A DNA stretch of 64,000 nt. It comes from Candidatus Planktophila sp. (GTDB taxonomy: Bacteria > Actinomycetota > Actinomycetes > Nanopelagicales > Nanopelagicaceae). This document shows, in pieces, positions 26,268 through 36,283 of this stretch; position 1 is the first letter of the stretch; each line of letters opens with the position of its first letter. The position numbers were made by a program, and so were the translations under genes. Under the pieces are notes generated by a model that saw nothing but the letters and a program-made list of their open reading frames with translations, was not told the DNA's origin and did not search any database. The stretch covers positions 62,001 to 126,000 of the forward strand of contig JAUSFN010000036.1 of assembly GCA_030649935.1 (NCBI GenBank). The letters are read 5' to 3'.

Positions 26268-26284
26268 AGGATAGGGGTTAGGCT
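26268..26284. promoter_or_regulatory. Divergent leaderless-type promoters (LOG / dapD)
   Basis: On the minus strand TATCCT (26268-26273) ends seven bases before the LOG ATG. On the plus strand TAGGCT (26279-26284) ends six bases before the dapD ATG. Both lie in a 30-base gap. Confidence 0.55.
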
Positions 26285-26290
26285 TAGTCC

Positions 26291-27208
26291 ATGAACACCA
26301 TTGCATCTGGCCACGCAATTACAACTATGTCGCATGGAAAGCTTTTGGACGCATGGTTTCCAACTCCAACACTAGCCCCACTCAATCCTGAAGTGCCGAG
26401 TGAATTACTTGCCTTAGTCGGCAACGATGATGCACGTGAAGTCAGCCGTGAAATCGCTAGCCTTGAAATTGATCTCTCGGTTCCACCTACTTCGGCACTT
26501 GATGTCTATCTTCGCTTACATCTTCTCTCGCATCGTTTAGTTAAACCACACGGCGTAACCCTTGATGGCATCTTTGGTCTTCTCAATAACGTTGTTTGGA
26601 CTTCGGCTGGTCCGTGCGCCGTTGAGGGCTTTGAATTAACACGCGCCCGTCTTAGCGCTAAGAATGGGCCTGTAACTGTCTTTTCAATCGATAAGTTCCC
26701 TAGGATGGTTGACTATGTAGTTCCTAGTGGAGTGCGCATCGCCGATGCCGATCGGGTTCGATTAGGTGCCCACCTGGCAGTCGGAACAACCGTAATGCAT
26801 GAGGGCTTTGTTAACTTTAACGCTGGAACTTTAGGTACATCAATGATCGAAGGCAGAATCTCAGCTGGCGTAGTCGTTGGCGATGGCAGCGATGTTGGCG
26901 GCGGAGCCTCAATAATGGGAACTTTGAGTGGAGGCGGAAAAGAAATTGTCTCGATCGGAGAAAAAACTCTCCTAGGCGCAAACTCGGGTTGTGGGATTTC
27001 TCTTGGTGACAACTGCATTATTGAAGCTGGCACATACATCACTGCATCTTCCAAACTGCGTTTGCCCGATGGGCAGGTTGTAAAAGCTGCCGCTCTATCC
27101 GGTTCGAATAATTTACTATTCAGGCGCAACTCATTAGATGGCGCATTAGAAGTGGTAAGTCGAACTGGGACGTGGGGCGGCCTTAACTCAATTCTGCACA
27201 CTAACTAA
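26291..27208 (+). CDS. dapD: Tetrahydrodipicolinate N-succinyltransferase
   Basis: Protein of 305 residues of the actinobacterial DapD type. The N-terminal helical region is followed by a left-handed beta-helix with hexapeptide repeats (HLAVGTTVMHEGFVNF, SDVGGGASIMGTLSGGG, TLLGANSGCGISLGDNC). It succinylates tetrahydrodipicolinate in the diaminopimelate pathway and works upstream of DapC (9841-10905). The 3' end overlaps the convergent SpoIID-like gene by 21 bases. Confidence 0.92.
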   Translation: MNTIASGHAITTMSHGKLLDAWFPTPTLAPLNPEVPSELLALVGNDDAREVSREIASLEIDLSVPPTSALDVYLRLHLLSHRLVKPHGVTLDGIFGLLNNVVWTSAGPCAVEGFELTRARLSAKNGPVTVFSIDKFPRMVDYVVPSGVRIADADRVRLGAHLAVGTTVMHEGFVNFNAGTLGTSMIEGRISAGVVVGDGSDVGGGASIMGTLSGGGKEIVSIGEKTLLGANSGCGISLGDNCIIEAGTYITASSKLRLPDGQVVKAAALSGSNNLLFRRNSLDGALEVVSRTGTWGGLNSILHTN

Positions 27209-28435
27209 GTCGCAATAAGCCGATGGGATTTTAGTTCGACTCCGAAAAACCTCACCACGAAGCGTCAATTGAAGACCAGAGCTCGATGTCGCTCGAATCT
27301 GACCAATAGTCCCACTTTCATTTCTAGTCAAAATTTCAAGTTGAGCTACATCAGGAAGCATGAATGCTTTGGCAACGACAGCCTGTGAGAGTTTGCGATC
27401 CCACGTAACAAATCGCGGATTAAGCGTGATGTCTAAGCTACCTGGATCATCCACTATCTGCGTGTATGCCCTACTACTTCCCCATGCATTTACAGACAAT
27501 TCGGTTTTGCCGCCTGAGGATGAGAAATAATAAGCAGTGATTGGCAGACTTGCTTGAGTAATAACTAATCCTGCAGTTTCTGTGACAACGCTTTTCCAGA
27601 TTGCTCCATATTTAAATTCAATCTCCTTTGCATACCCCAAAAACTTTTGATCTGAAATCTCTCCATATAAGTCACAATCACAATTCCTCCGATAAATTCC
27701 AGCTTTACTCAACGCGTATGACCGCGATGCCACCGCTTGAGCCTGCAGGGCAGCGATTGGCCAAAAAGAAGGCATTTCACTAACACCCCATAAATACTCA
27801 TCCGACAGACGCACACTATTAGTTAGTTCTAACCTAAATCCAAGAGTTTTGTCTTTGACTGCCTTTACTACCATTTGGCCATATCGATACTTCCTAGTCG
27901 CACCAAGTTGAGTGACAGATATAAGTGACTCGATCCCCTCCAAATATCGTGTCCCACTCCATCGAATAGTAAAGCTCCGATTCTTTGCAAAAGTATTTGG
28001 TTTTTTATCAATAACCACATTAGGAATAACGCTAGAGCCTAGAATTGAAAGATTCAGTGAAGCTCCAGATGAAAACACCGCAATTGGAAGTGCATCTACC
28101 TGACTACCAATATCACCTCTAAATAATTGAACCATTGCACCTGGTGTTTTAGTGGATATTTTTGTACTACTCAAGAGATGACCAATATTGACTCTTAAAA
28201 TCTTTGAATCATCAAGAGGTTCGACTAATACATCTTTATAAAAGTATTGCAGAATTTCCATTGAAGTTTTGCCAGCCAAGGCCATAGATCGAGCTCCCAT
28301 TTGTGACATACCAACGCCGTGCCCATAACCTGATCCGCGAAATAGAAATTCTGCAGGTATTTCCAATGCTGATGCCGGGGTTGTTAAAGCGGAAACAAAT
28401 AAAATCAATACGAGAAGTAACTTAGACATCCTCAT
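27188..28435 (-). CDS. SpoIID/LytB-domain secreted protein
   Basis: Protein of about 415 residues with a signal peptide (MRMSKLLLVLILFVSALTTPASA). The SpoIID domain follows, with FRGSGYGHGVGMSQMGARSMA near the N-terminus, ALQAQAVASRSYAL in the middle and YYFSSSGGKTE. Family members are lytic transglycosylases or amidase enhancers acting on peptidoglycan. The ATG at 28435 overlaps the ABC ATPase gene by 14 bases, and a second ATG at 28429 is equally possible. Its place at the end of the exporter operon suggests wall remodelling coupled to polysaccharide export. Confidence 0.82.
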   Translation of the reverse strand: MRMSKLLLVLILFVSALTTPASALEIPAEFLFRGSGYGHGVGMSQMGARSMALAGKTSMEILQYFYKDVLVEPLDDSKILRVNIGHLLSSTKISTKTPGAMVQLFRGDIGSQVDALPIAVFSSGASLNLSILGSSVIPNVVIDKKPNTFAKNRSFTIRWSGTRYLEGIESLISVTQLGATRKYRYGQMVVKAVKDKTLGFRLELTNSVRLSDEYLWGVSEMPSFWPIAALQAQAVASRSYALSKAGIYRRNCDCDLYGEISDQKFLGYAKEIEFKYGAIWKSVVTETAGLVITQASLPITAYYFSSSGGKTELSVNAWGSSRAYTQIVDDPGSLDITLNPRFVTWDRKLSQAVVAKAFMLPDVAQLEILTRNESGTIGQIRATSSSGLQLTLRGEVFRSRTKIPSAYCDLVSVQN

Positions 28436-29219
28436 CGAGGGCTGCGCTCTTTCTGACATGTAAAAACTCTTGATAGGCAGCGATAGTCTCATTTGGCTCG
28501 CCGCGCTGGACTACCTTTCCTTTGTGCAACCAGACCACGTCATTGCAGACCTCGCGCAACGTTGCCATTGCATGGCTTACCAAAATAAGCGCACTATCCT
28601 CACTTCTCAACTCCTTCATACGATTAAGTGACTTCTCTTTGAATTTTGCATCTCCTGTACTGAGAGCCTCGTCAACTATTAAAATATCTGGTCGGACAGT
28701 TACTGCAACTGAAAATGCTAATCGAGAAAACATTCCAGATGAATACGTGCGCATAGGGGCATCAATTGCCTCTCCCAGTTCAGAAAAATCAGCTATCTCT
28801 TGAAAGTTATCTTCAATCTCTTCACGTGACATTCCCGAAGCTAACCCACCAAGAAATACATTGTCGCGTCCTGACATCGACGGGTTAAAACCAACACCTA
28901 AGGCCAGCAATGTGCTCACACTTCCAAAGACCTCTATTCGCCCCTTTGTGGGAGGAATGATTCCTGCAATGACGCGCATCATTGATGATTTTCCTGCGCC
29001 GTTAGTTCCAATTACTCCTAAAACTTGTCCATACTCAACATTCAGATTCACATCGTCGAGTGCCTGAATAATGCGCACATGTTTACCACGGCGACCTAAA
29101 GATTTGGCGCGAGCCTTAAGAGTTGGGTGTCTATCTATTGAAGTTTTATAAGTAAGTCCTAAACCGCGAACTGAAATAGCGATCTCATGTGTAGCGTGCG
29201 AGTTAGAGGCGGACAGCAA
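28422..29219 (-). CDS. ABC ATPase of polysaccharide export (Wzt/TagH type)
   Basis: ATPase of 265 residues. Walker A is GTNGAGKSSM, the signature region is TYSSGMFSRLAFSV and Walker B is DILIVDEAL, followed by the H-loop VSHAM. The long N-terminal stretch before Walker A and the spacing match O-antigen/teichoic acid exporters. The proposed start is TTG at 29219, with AAGGGAG seven bases upstream. A TTG at 29255 would add 12 residues inside the permease gene. It pairs with the permease at 29203-30030. Confidence 0.86.
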   Translation of the reverse strand: MLSASNSHATHEIAISVRGLGLTYKTSIDRHPTLKARAKSLGRRGKHVRIIQALDDVNLNVEYGQVLGVIGTNGAGKSSMMRVIAGIIPPTKGRIEVFGSVSTLLALGVGFNPSMSGRDNVFLGGLASGMSREEIEDNFQEIADFSELGEAIDAPMRTYSSGMFSRLAFSVAVTVRPDILIVDEALSTGDAKFKEKSLNRMKELRSEDSALILVSHAMATLREVCNDVVWLHKGKVVQRGEPNETIAAYQEFLHVRKSAALDEDV

Positions 29220-30030
29220 ATTCGCGCTCCCTTGATAAGAAAAAATAAGTTCCAATTAAAAATACTCCTGCGGCCCACGCTAATCCTGTAAGTAAACTTG
29301 AACCCTGTGGGGCTTGCCCGTGAACTAAAGTGCGAGACCAACTATCAAGAATTGGAAAGAGTGGATTAAATTCCTGTATAGCCATGAGCTTTGGCTTTAA
29401 GGCGGATGCCTCATAGAGAATCGGTGAGAGATAAAGAAGTGTTCGCGTCATATATGGCAAGAAGCTAGATATATCGCGAAAATATACATTTATACATGAA
29501 ATCGTGATTGCTAATCCAAGAGCCAGAAAAATTGTAATTAATAAAACCGGAAAAGCCCAAAGCATCTCCCATGTATATGGCGCACCTAGAATCGTGCGAA
29601 TAATGAAAAATATCAAGAGAGTCGGAATGAACTTAGCAACTGCAATCACAACAGCTGAAATTGGTAGCATAATTCGTGGAAAGGCGGTGTTTAGTATGAG
29701 ACGTTGGCCAGCCGTAATTGATTTAACTCCCCCAGTAAGAGAGTTGGCAACTAAGTAGAAAAGAAAGAGGGTGGCCGTCAAGTGGACATATCGCGTTACA
29801 TCTGATGAGCCCCGAATAATAACAATAAGGAGGAAATACACTGCGGAAAGTAGCAGTGGATTTAAGACTAACCACAACTGACCAAAGAGTGAATCAAAGT
29901 GTTGCTCTCGAAGTTCCGAGCGCGAATACTCAGCAATAAACGTTCGGCGGGACCACAGCGATTTCCAGTATCGAATGAGTGGGGGCAGGCCGGCACGAAA
30001 AGGCTCGTATACCTGCATTGGTTCGCTCAT
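29203..30030 (-). CDS. ABC-2 permease of polysaccharide export (Wzm/TagG type)
   Basis: Membrane protein of 275 residues with about six helices. The N-terminal amphipathic part FIAEYSRSELREQHFDSLFG and FGQLWLVLNPLLLSAVYFLL are typical of the family. It exports lipid-linked polysaccharide with the adjacent ATPase. The gene starts at a leaderless-type promoter (30038-30043) and overlaps the ATPase gene by 17 bases. Confidence 0.9.
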   Translation of the reverse strand: MSEPMQVYEPFRAGLPPLIRYWKSLWSRRTFIAEYSRSELREQHFDSLFGQLWLVLNPLLLSAVYFLLIVIIRGSSDVTRYVHLTATLFLFYLVANSLTGGVKSITAGQRLILNTAFPRIMLPISAVVIAVAKFIPTLLIFFIIRTILGAPYTWEMLWAFPVLLITIFLALGLAITISCINVYFRDISSFLPYMTRTLLYLSPILYEASALKPKLMAIQEFNPLFPILDSWSRTLVHGQAPQGSSLLTGLAWAAGVFLIGTYFFLSREREFAVRL

Positions 30031-30033
30031 GGA

Positions 30034-30050
30034 CGTAAGGCTACCTTACG
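30034..30050. repeat. Inverted repeat between glycosyltransferase stop and permease start
   Basis: CGTAAGG CTA CCTTACG is a perfect 7-base stem with a 3-base loop. It contains the glycosyltransferase stop codon and the TAGCCT -10 element of the permease (30038-30043, minus strand). No T-tract follows, so it is a weak terminator at best and more likely a promoter-overlapping structure. Confidence 0.45.
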
Positions 30051-31038
30051 GTGCAAGTGACTTAGGCGAGGTTAAAAATCCAGTTCCCCAGCTCATGTGC
30101 ATAGTGAGAAGTATCAGCGGTAGCGAAAGAATTTCACCTAAAGATTTTCCTATCACCAGCGATGCCAAAAGAATAAAGAGAGCATAAATGAGGACAGGAA
30201 GTAGGAAAATCGTCGAAACTAAAATACCTAGAGTTGTTGAAAGGATGGTGACAACTACGGTAAAAGGTGGCGCTAAATATCTGTAATTAATCGTTCCCTC
30301 GTGACGACGAGAAACAACGCGGCGCCAACGACCATATTCAAAGTACTGCTGAGCAAGAGCACTAATACTTGATCTAGGTCTATATGTAACTACTAACCGT
30401 GGATCAAAGTGAATTAACCCACCTTTAGCACGTAATCGAAAATTCAACTCCCAATCTTGTGCTCGAGTGAAGCGTTCATCAAAACCACCGATGGCGATGA
30501 GAGCCTCTTTTCTAAATGCCCCCAAATACACCGTATCAACTGGACCAGCAGCGCCTCCTGTATGAAATCGCGATGCACCAACACCTAATGGACTTCGCAT
30601 AGCGCGTGCAACTGAGCGCTCAAATAAGTTATTGCCGACCGCTGCCATAACACCGCCAACATTTACCGCGCCGCTTTGTTCAAGAATCTCGAGAGCCAAA
30701 GTTAAATAATTATGTGGAATCTCTGAGTGGCCATCAATGCGCACAATATTTGAGTACTGAGAGCGTGAGATTGCAAGGTTCAATCCAGCTGCTGTGCGAC
30801 CAGAGGGGTTTTCAACGATAACCACACGTTTATCCAGGTGTGCAATTTCACGTGCTATTTCCATAGTTGAATCATGTGATGGCCCAATGGCTAGAATTAC
30901 TTCCAGCGGTCCGAGAAAATCCTGAGCCAAAATTGAGCTCACAGAATGCTCTAAGTAAGAGGCTTCGTTGCGTACCGGAAGAATTACCGATATTTCTCGC
31001 TTCGGTGAGCCATATATCTCATTTGCTGATGTCGTCAT
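30046..31038 (-). CDS. Membrane-associated glycosyltransferase, family 2
   Basis: Protein of 330 residues. The N-terminal GT2 domain has ISVILPVRNEASYLEHSV, the metal site in IVRIDGHSEIP, and GGFDERFTRAQDWELNFRLR. Two or three hydrophobic helices close the C-terminus. It belongs to the surface-polysaccharide block and shares a divergent promoter region with the LCP gene. Sugar specificity unknown. Confidence 0.87.
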   Translation of the reverse strand: MTTSANEIYGSPKREISVILPVRNEASYLEHSVSSILAQDFLGPLEVILAIGPSHDSTMEIAREIAHLDKRVVIVENPSGRTAAGLNLAISRSQYSNIVRIDGHSEIPHNYLTLALEILEQSGAVNVGGVMAAVGNNLFERSVARAMRSPLGVGASRFHTGGAAGPVDTVYLGAFRKEALIAIGGFDERFTRAQDWELNFRLRAKGGLIHFDPRLVVTYRPRSSISALAQQYFEYGRWRRVVSRRHEGTINYRYLAPPFTVVVTILSTTLGILVSTIFLLPVLIYALFILLASLVIGKSLGEILSLPLILLTMHMSWGTGFLTSPKSLAP

Positions 31039-31062
31039 AACCCCACCACCGTATCGCTGAAG

Positions 31063-31068
31063 TAGTCT
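31063..31068 (+). promoter_or_regulatory. Leaderless-type -10 of the LCP gene
   Basis: TAGTCT ends six bases before the GTG at 31075. The divergent glycosyltransferase has a weaker match (TACGGT, 31048-31053) nine bases from its ATG. Confidence 0.5.
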
Positions 31069-31074
31069 TCGCCT

Positions 31075-32190
31075 GTGAAAGCGACGCGACCAATACGGAT
31101 TATTACATCACTCTCGCTAGCCGTTGTCGTAATTTCCGCCATTTCCTGGTTGGGGTTGGGACAGATAAGTGGGGCTATTAACCGGGTCGATGTCTTTGGA
31201 ACCCTGGATAAGCGCCCAGAAAAACCATCAACTGCTCTTAACTACCTTTTGGTTGGTTCAGATACTCGCGAAGGACTCACTAAGGAACAGTCACGACTTC
31301 TACGTGTTGGAACAACTAAGTCTGCCGCTGGCGCACGTTCGGACACGATGCTTCTTGTTCACATTAGCAAGGCCCGCGATAAGGCAACTATTATTTCCAT
31401 TCCGCGCGATTCGCTTGTAACTATTCCAGAGCACCAATCATCACTCTATAAAGATCGAATAATTCCTGCCGCTAAAAGTAAGATTAACTCAGCTTTTGCA
31501 TGGGGTGGTGCTCCACTTTTAATCCAGACAATTGAAAATGAAACTGGAGTGAGAATCGACCATTACCTTGAGATCGGCTTCGCAGGTTTTGCGGGAATGG
31601 TCGATTCACTCGGAGGTATAGAGGTCTGCTCAAAGAGAGATATCGATGATCCAAAAAGTCACTTAGTCATGAGTGCGGGAGTTCATACGCTTAATGGAGT
31701 TGAAGCTTTGAAATATGTTCGTACCCGTGACTTTGATGGAATGGGCGATCTCGGACGAATGCAGCGTCAACAGCAATTCATGAGTGCGGTTCTAAGAAAG
31801 CTTACTAGCACTGGCGTATTACTAAATCCCGTGAAATTAATTAATTTCTTTAATGCCGCAATTGCAACGGTTAAAACTGATTCCCAACTCAATAGTAGTG
31901 ATTTACTAACTTTGGCTAAGCAACTCAAAAACCTTTCGGCAAGTAAAGTGCGCACACTTACAATTCCCTTAGGCAATTCAAATGCATACGTAGATGGCGT
32001 AGGTTCTGTAGTGCTTTGGGACAAAGAACTTGCGCCGGATCTCTTCAACCGCATGCGGTTAGATCTACCGCTTATCGATGAAGTCACGCCTTCACCATCG
32101 GCTTCATCGAGTGAAACACCTGCACCCATTTTGGTCGATAAATTTAAGACTCGTACCGCCGCTGAAAAGCCATGCGGGGCGTTAAAGTAA
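31075..32190 (+). CDS. LytR-CpsA-Psr (LCP) ligase
   Basis: Protein of 371 residues with a GTG start, one N-terminal helix (about 11-27) and an extracytoplasmic LCP domain: NYLLVGSDTREG, ARSDTMLLVHI, TIISIPRDSLV, LEIGFAGFAGMVDSLGGI and KYVRTRDF. LCP enzymes transfer lipid-linked polymers such as teichoic acids or arabinogalactan to peptidoglycan, which fits the exporter genes next door. A serine/proline-rich tail follows. Confidence 0.92.
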   Translation: MKATRPIRIITSLSLAVVVISAISWLGLGQISGAINRVDVFGTLDKRPEKPSTALNYLLVGSDTREGLTKEQSRLLRVGTTKSAAGARSDTMLLVHISKARDKATIISIPRDSLVTIPEHQSSLYKDRIIPAAKSKINSAFAWGGAPLLIQTIENETGVRIDHYLEIGFAGFAGMVDSLGGIEVCSKRDIDDPKSHLVMSAGVHTLNGVEALKYVRTRDFDGMGDLGRMQRQQQFMSAVLRKLTSTGVLLNPVKLINFFNAAIATVKTDSQLNSSDLLTLAKQLKNLSASKVRTLTIPLGNSNAYVDGVGSVVLWDKELAPDLFNRMRLDLPLIDEVTPSPSASSSETPAPILVDKFKTRTAAEKPCGALK

Positions 32191-32194
32191 GGCT

Positions 32195-33511
32195 ATGAGC
32201 GCTAATTTAACTCTCTCCGTTATCGGTTGCGGATACTTGGGAGCCACTCATGCTGCTTGCATGTCATCGCTTGGCTTCAACGTCATCGGCGTCGATACGG
32301 ATCCAGTAAAAGTCGAAATGCTCTCACGTGGCGAGCTCCCATTCTATGAACCAGGACTCGATACGTTATTAGCCCAAGAGATTAAGACTGGCCGTTTAAA
32401 TTTTACAACTGATTTTTCAGCCGTTGCTGAGGCTGATGTTCACTTTGTTTGCGTTGGAACTCCTCAAAGTAAAGATGGATTAGCTGCGGATCTAACGTAT
32501 GTTAAATCGGCAGTTGTCGGAATCGCACCATTTTTAAAAGAAGGCGCACTTGTTGTAGGTAAATCCACGGTTCCTGTAGGCACCGCGCAGGCTCTACGCG
32601 AGCAACTCATTAAAACTGCACCCCAAGCTGATCTGGCTTGGAACCCGGAGTTTTTACGTGAGGGTTTTGCCGTTGAGGATACGTTGACACCAAATCGACT
32701 TGTTGTAGGAGTTACTAACGATCGTGCAGAGCAGATACTTAAAGATGTATATCAACCAATAATTGCTCTTGGCACACCATGGATTCGAGCCGATCTTCCT
32801 ACGGCAGAGTTAGTTAAAGTCGCAGCAAACTCATTCCTTGCAACAAAAATCTCTTTTATTAATGCGATGGCAGAAGTCTGCGAAGCTTCAGGTGGTGATG
32901 TAACAATCCTTGCAAGAGCAATTGGCTACGATCCACGTATCGGAAGCCGCTTTTTGCAAGCTGGAATTGGTTTTGGTGGAGGATGCTTACCTAAAGATAT
33001 TCGCGCGTTTATGGCGCGCGCCGAAGAGCTCGGTGCTAAACAGGCTCTTGAATTCTTACGTGAGATCGATGCAATCAACTTGCGCGCACGACAGCGTGTA
33101 ATCGATGTTGTCCGAAGTGATCTGTCAGAGGATTTAACTCAGTATAAAATCGCGGTTTTAGGTGCGACTTTTAAGCCAGATAGTGACGATGTGCGCGACT
33201 CTCCAGCGCTAGATATAGCAGTACAGCTACATTCTGCAGGTGCACATGTTGTTATTCACGATCCTAAAGGCATTGAACCGGCCCGAAAGCGCTTCCCAAA
33301 TCTTACCTTTGCCCATGAAGTGCACGAATGTATAAGAGATTCCGACTTAATCCTTCACTTAACGGAATGGAAAGAGTACCGGGAGTTAGATCCGAGAATT
33401 ATCGGAGATTTAGTAAAGGGTAAAATCATAATTGATGGCCGAAATGCCCTTGATCGCGAACTCTGGCGCAACGCTGGATGGAAGTTCCATGCTTTGGGAC
33501 GTACAGATTAA
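32195..33511 (+). CDS. UDP-glucose 6-dehydrogenase
   Basis: Protein of 438 residues. The NAD loop is VIGCGYLGATHAACMS, with STVPVGTA, NPEFLREG and the catalytic cysteine in FGGGCLPKDIRAF. It oxidises UDP-glucose to UDP-glucuronate for surface polymers. The ATG lies 4 bases after the LCP stop. TAAAGT ends six bases before it, so an internal promoter is possible. UDP-N-acetylmannosamine dehydrogenases are related, but the motifs fit the UDP-glucose enzyme. Confidence 0.87.
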   Translation: MSANLTLSVIGCGYLGATHAACMSSLGFNVIGVDTDPVKVEMLSRGELPFYEPGLDTLLAQEIKTGRLNFTTDFSAVAEADVHFVCVGTPQSKDGLAADLTYVKSAVVGIAPFLKEGALVVGKSTVPVGTAQALREQLIKTAPQADLAWNPEFLREGFAVEDTLTPNRLVVGVTNDRAEQILKDVYQPIIALGTPWIRADLPTAELVKVAANSFLATKISFINAMAEVCEASGGDVTILARAIGYDPRIGSRFLQAGIGFGGGCLPKDIRAFMARAEELGAKQALEFLREIDAINLRARQRVIDVVRSDLSEDLTQYKIAVLGATFKPDSDDVRDSPALDIAVQLHSAGAHVVIHDPKGIEPARKRFPNLTFAHEVHECIRDSDLILHLTEWKEYRELDPRIIGDLVKGKIIIDGRNALDRELWRNAGWKFHALGRTD

Positions 33512-33902
33512 CGAGAATGAAACCATCGATGCCCTCCTAGCAATGAAAGTGTGGGCGGTAGTTGGATTGGGCAATAATCCTGCACGAGCAGCGTTTGGAG
33601 TTTCTAAATTGTTACTGGACAAGGGCCATCAAGTGATACCGGTGTATCCACGGGCAGAAGTTGTACATGGCCAAACCGGTTTTAAAAGATTAAGTGAAAT
33701 ACCTTTTCAAGTCGACGTTGTTGATTGCTTTGTTAATTCCGCATTGGTCGGAAAAGTAGTCGATGAAGCAATTGCAATCGGTGCTAAAGCGGTATGGCTT
33801 CAACTGGATGTGATCGACGAAGCGGCAATTGCGCGTGCCAAGTCGGCAGGTTTGCTGACGGTCATGAATCGTTGTCCAGCAATTGAATATGCAGCGCGTT
33901 AA
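33489..33902 (+). CDS. CoA-binding domain protein (YccU/YneT type)
   Basis: Protein of 137 residues with a Rossmann-like CoA-binding fold: VWAVVGLGNNPARAAFGV, VIPVYPRAE and VMNRCPAIE at the end. The ATG at 33489 gives MLWDVQINENETID. It overlaps the upstream dehydrogenase by 23 bases and stops one base before purE. Function unknown. Confidence 0.83.
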   Translation: MLWDVQINENETIDALLAMKVWAVVGLGNNPARAAFGVSKLLLDKGHQVIPVYPRAEVVHGQTGFKRLSEIPFQVDVVDCFVNSALVGKVVDEAIAIGAKAVWLQLDVIDEAAIARAKSAGLLTVMNRCPAIEYAAR

Positions 33903-34409
33903 CTAAAACCCAGTCTTTTGATTTCGACGAGATACTAAATGTGCACCCTTTGCTTTGGCCTCGGCATTCAAATCTATTAAACCTTGCCCCACCTTCGCCG
34001 AGATTATGGGATCTGAAATTCCTAAAATGCGAGCGGCAAGCAGTCCTGCGTTCTTTGAATTGCCCACACCCACAGTTGCAACTGGGACTCCGGCGGGCAT
34101 CTGAACAATCGAGAGTAGCGAATCCATGCCATCTAAATTCTTGAGTGCAATCGGAACGCCGATGACTGGCAGCGAAGTAAGAGAGGCAACCATGCCTGGT
34201 AGATGTGCGGCACCACCTGCACCGGCGATAATTACTTTGTAGCCTTTGGCGGCAGCGCTCTGAGCAAACTCCACCATTTCAAGGGGCATGCGATGAGCAG
34301 AGATAACATTGGTCTCAAAAGAAATCTCCAACGTATCTAATACTTTGGCGGCATCTTCCATGATGGGCCAATCAGAGTCCGAACCCATGATTATCGCAAC
34401 ATCACTCAT
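33903..34409 (-). CDS. purE: N5-carboxyaminoimidazole ribonucleotide mutase
   Basis: Protein of 168 residues starting [17 protein letters not shown], with SAHRMPLEM and [12 protein letters not shown], the class I PurE motifs. It converts N5-CAIR to CAIR in purine synthesis. GGAG lies six bases before the chosen ATG, and the start overlaps the purK stop by eight bases. Confidence 0.95.
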   Translation of the reverse strand: MSDVAIIMGSDSDWPIMEDAAKVLDTLEISFETNVISAHRMPLEMVEFAQSAAAKGYKVIIAGAGGAAHLPGMVASLTSLPVIGVPIALKNLDGMDSLLSIVQMPAGVPVATVGVGNSKNAGLLAARILGISDPIISAKVGQGLIDLNAEAKAKGAHLVSRRNQKTGF

Positions 34410-35514
34410 TAATTTCTCCACTCATATAATCAAGGGCATGCTGAACTTCGTGTGTTAATTCTATGACGTCATTACCCAAAAGAACCACATGGCCAATTTT
34501 ACGACCTGGGCGCACATCTTTTTTGTAATGATGAAACTTCAGGCCGGGACAACGAGCCATAAGGTGAAGATATGGCCTATACATATCACTCTTATTCGAT
34601 CCCAGAATGTTTCCCATCACCGCAAAAGGTGCCGACATCGAAGGATCACCTAGTGGTAGATCTAAAACTGCACGCAAATGTTGTTCGAATTGGGACGTGA
34701 CCGACCCCTCAATCGTCCAATGAGCAGAGTTATGAGGACGCATTGCAAGTTCATTTATAAATAATTTATCACCCTTAACAAACATCTCTACAGCCATAAC
34801 TCCTACAACACCTACTTCTTGAGCAATCTCTAAAGCTAATTTCTGTGCTTTCGTACTCAGCTCTGCACTCATCTGTGGCGCAGGTGTGATTGTTAGCGTA
34901 CAGATTCCATTGGCTTGTACAGTTTGCGTAGGCGCCCATGTTGTTGCCTGCCCATGTGGCGAACGTGCAACCATAACGGCAATTTCATAATCAAACTCTA
35001 TTAATTCTTCAATCAAAACTTTGCCGAGCTGTGCAATTACTGAATTTAATTCACTCTCCGAATTTATTTTCCAGACTCCCCGTCCGTCATAGCCTCCAGA
35101 AATCGCTTTCGCAATGAGCGGAAACTCACTAATCCCGGAGGCGCTTGTGACAACTCTAGATTTTGGTGCTGGAAATTGGATCAATTTATTACGCATCTCC
35201 GCTTTATCCTGTGAATAAATAAATGCGCTTGAACTTGGTCTGACTACAACACCATTGGCTTCAAGGGTTTTTATTACGCTCGATGGGACTAGCTCGTGCT
35301 CAAAAGTTACAACATCACATTTCTTGGCAAACTCAAGAACGCTGGCCACATCTGCATAATCTCCAATAACGTGTTGTGCCACTTGAGCTCCACTGTCCTT
35401 TGTTTCGGCAGCGAACAAGAGAAGATGGACTCCAAGGGCTGTGGCTGGCCCAACGCTCATTCGGGCAAGTTGTCCCGCGCCAATTATTCCGACCGTAGGA
35501 AAAGGATCACTCAC
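34402..35514 (-). CDS. purK: N5-carboxyaminoimidazole ribonucleotide synthase
   Basis: ATP-grasp enzyme of 370 residues: [13 protein letters not shown] at the N-terminus, [11 protein letters not shown] in the grasp loop, [21 protein letters not shown]. It carboxylates AIR with ATP and bicarbonate for PurE. The start is GTG, four bases after the birA stop, so birA-purK-purE looks like one operon. Confidence 0.95.
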   Translation of the reverse strand: MSDPFPTVGIIGAGQLARMSVGPATALGVHLLLFAAETKDSGAQVAQHVIGDYADVASVLEFAKKCDVVTFEHELVPSSVIKTLEANGVVVRPSSSAFIYSQDKAEMRNKLIQFPAPKSRVVTSASGISEFPLIAKAISGGYDGRGVWKINSESELNSVIAQLGKVLIEELIEFDYEIAVMVARSPHGQATTWAPTQTVQANGICTLTITPAPQMSAELSTKAQKLALEIAQEVGVVGVMAVEMFVKGDKLFINELAMRPHNSAHWTIEGSVTSQFEQHLRAVLDLPLGDPSMSAPFAVMGNILGSNKSDMYRPYLHLMARCPGLKFHHYKKDVRPGRKIGHVVLLGNDVIELTHEVQHALDYMSGEINE

Positions 35515-35518
35515 TGGA

Positions 35519-36265
35519 TTATCGTAGATGAACTATGTCACCGGCTTGGACATGCTGACCAGAGGCTAAAATTAACTCTCCCCTGTGCGAAATTGAAACC
35601 GCCAAACCATTCTCACTCACTCCATTCGGATACTCCACTCGAACTTCGCGTCCAATAGTTGCGCTCAATTTCAAGTAGTCGGCAGAGATCTCATCACTAC
35701 CTTCGTCCCATGCGAGGAATTTTTCCTCAAAGTTATTGAGAAATTCAACGAGTAATTGATTGCGAGTCACATTACGTGCTCCTTCAATTAGTAAGGAAGT
35801 CGCGGTTGGCACCGGAAGCTGGCGAACTTGCATCCCGACATTTATTCCAACTCCAATTACGATTCCATCATCAGTGGTCTCAGCAATTATGCCTGCAACT
35901 TTTTTCTCACTTATGAGAACATCATTAGGCCACTTTAACTTCGCACCAAAATCGGAAAGTACCTGCGCAAGGCTCGTCCCAACTATCAAGGGGATATAAC
36001 CCCAATCATCTTGAGTGCGTTTTGGTTGTATAAAGTAAGAAAATAAAAGCGCGGTTCCCTGTGGCGCATCAAAACTACGCAATAAGCGACCGCGTCCATC
36101 GCTTTGATAATCAGCGACAATTACATCTCCTGCAGCGGCAGTTCCTGTTCGGGCCAATGTAACAAGATCTCTTTGAGTTGATCCAGTGAGTTCAACCACG
36201 ATTACTCGCCAGTATTGCCCAAGCGCAGCATTGATAATTGAGGTATCTAAGGGCGCGCTTAGCAT
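35519..36265 (-). CDS. birA: Biotin-protein ligase
   Basis: Protein of 248 residues without the N-terminal DNA-binding domain of E. coli BirA (group I ligase). The biotin loop is DGRGRLLRSF, with LKWPNDVLI and KKVAGIIAE for ATP/biotin binding. It biotinylates the BCCP domain of the divergent operon (38650-40368). The ATG at 36265 is preceded by GGAG. A start at 36313 would overlap the divergent gene. Confidence 0.92.
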   Translation of the reverse strand: MLSAPLDTSIINAALGQYWRVIVVELTGSTQRDLVTLARTGTAAAGDVIVADYQSDGRGRLLRSFDAPQGTALLFSYFIQPKRTQDDWGYIPLIVGTSLAQVLSDFGAKLKWPNDVLISEKKVAGIIAETTDDGIVIGVGINVGMQVRQLPVPTATSLLIEGARNVTRNQLLVEFLNNFEEKFLAWDEGSDEISADYLKLSATIGREVRVEYPNGVSENGLAVSISHRGELILASGQHVQAGDIVHLR

Positions 36266-36283
36266 TTCAGTCTCCACGCCTAG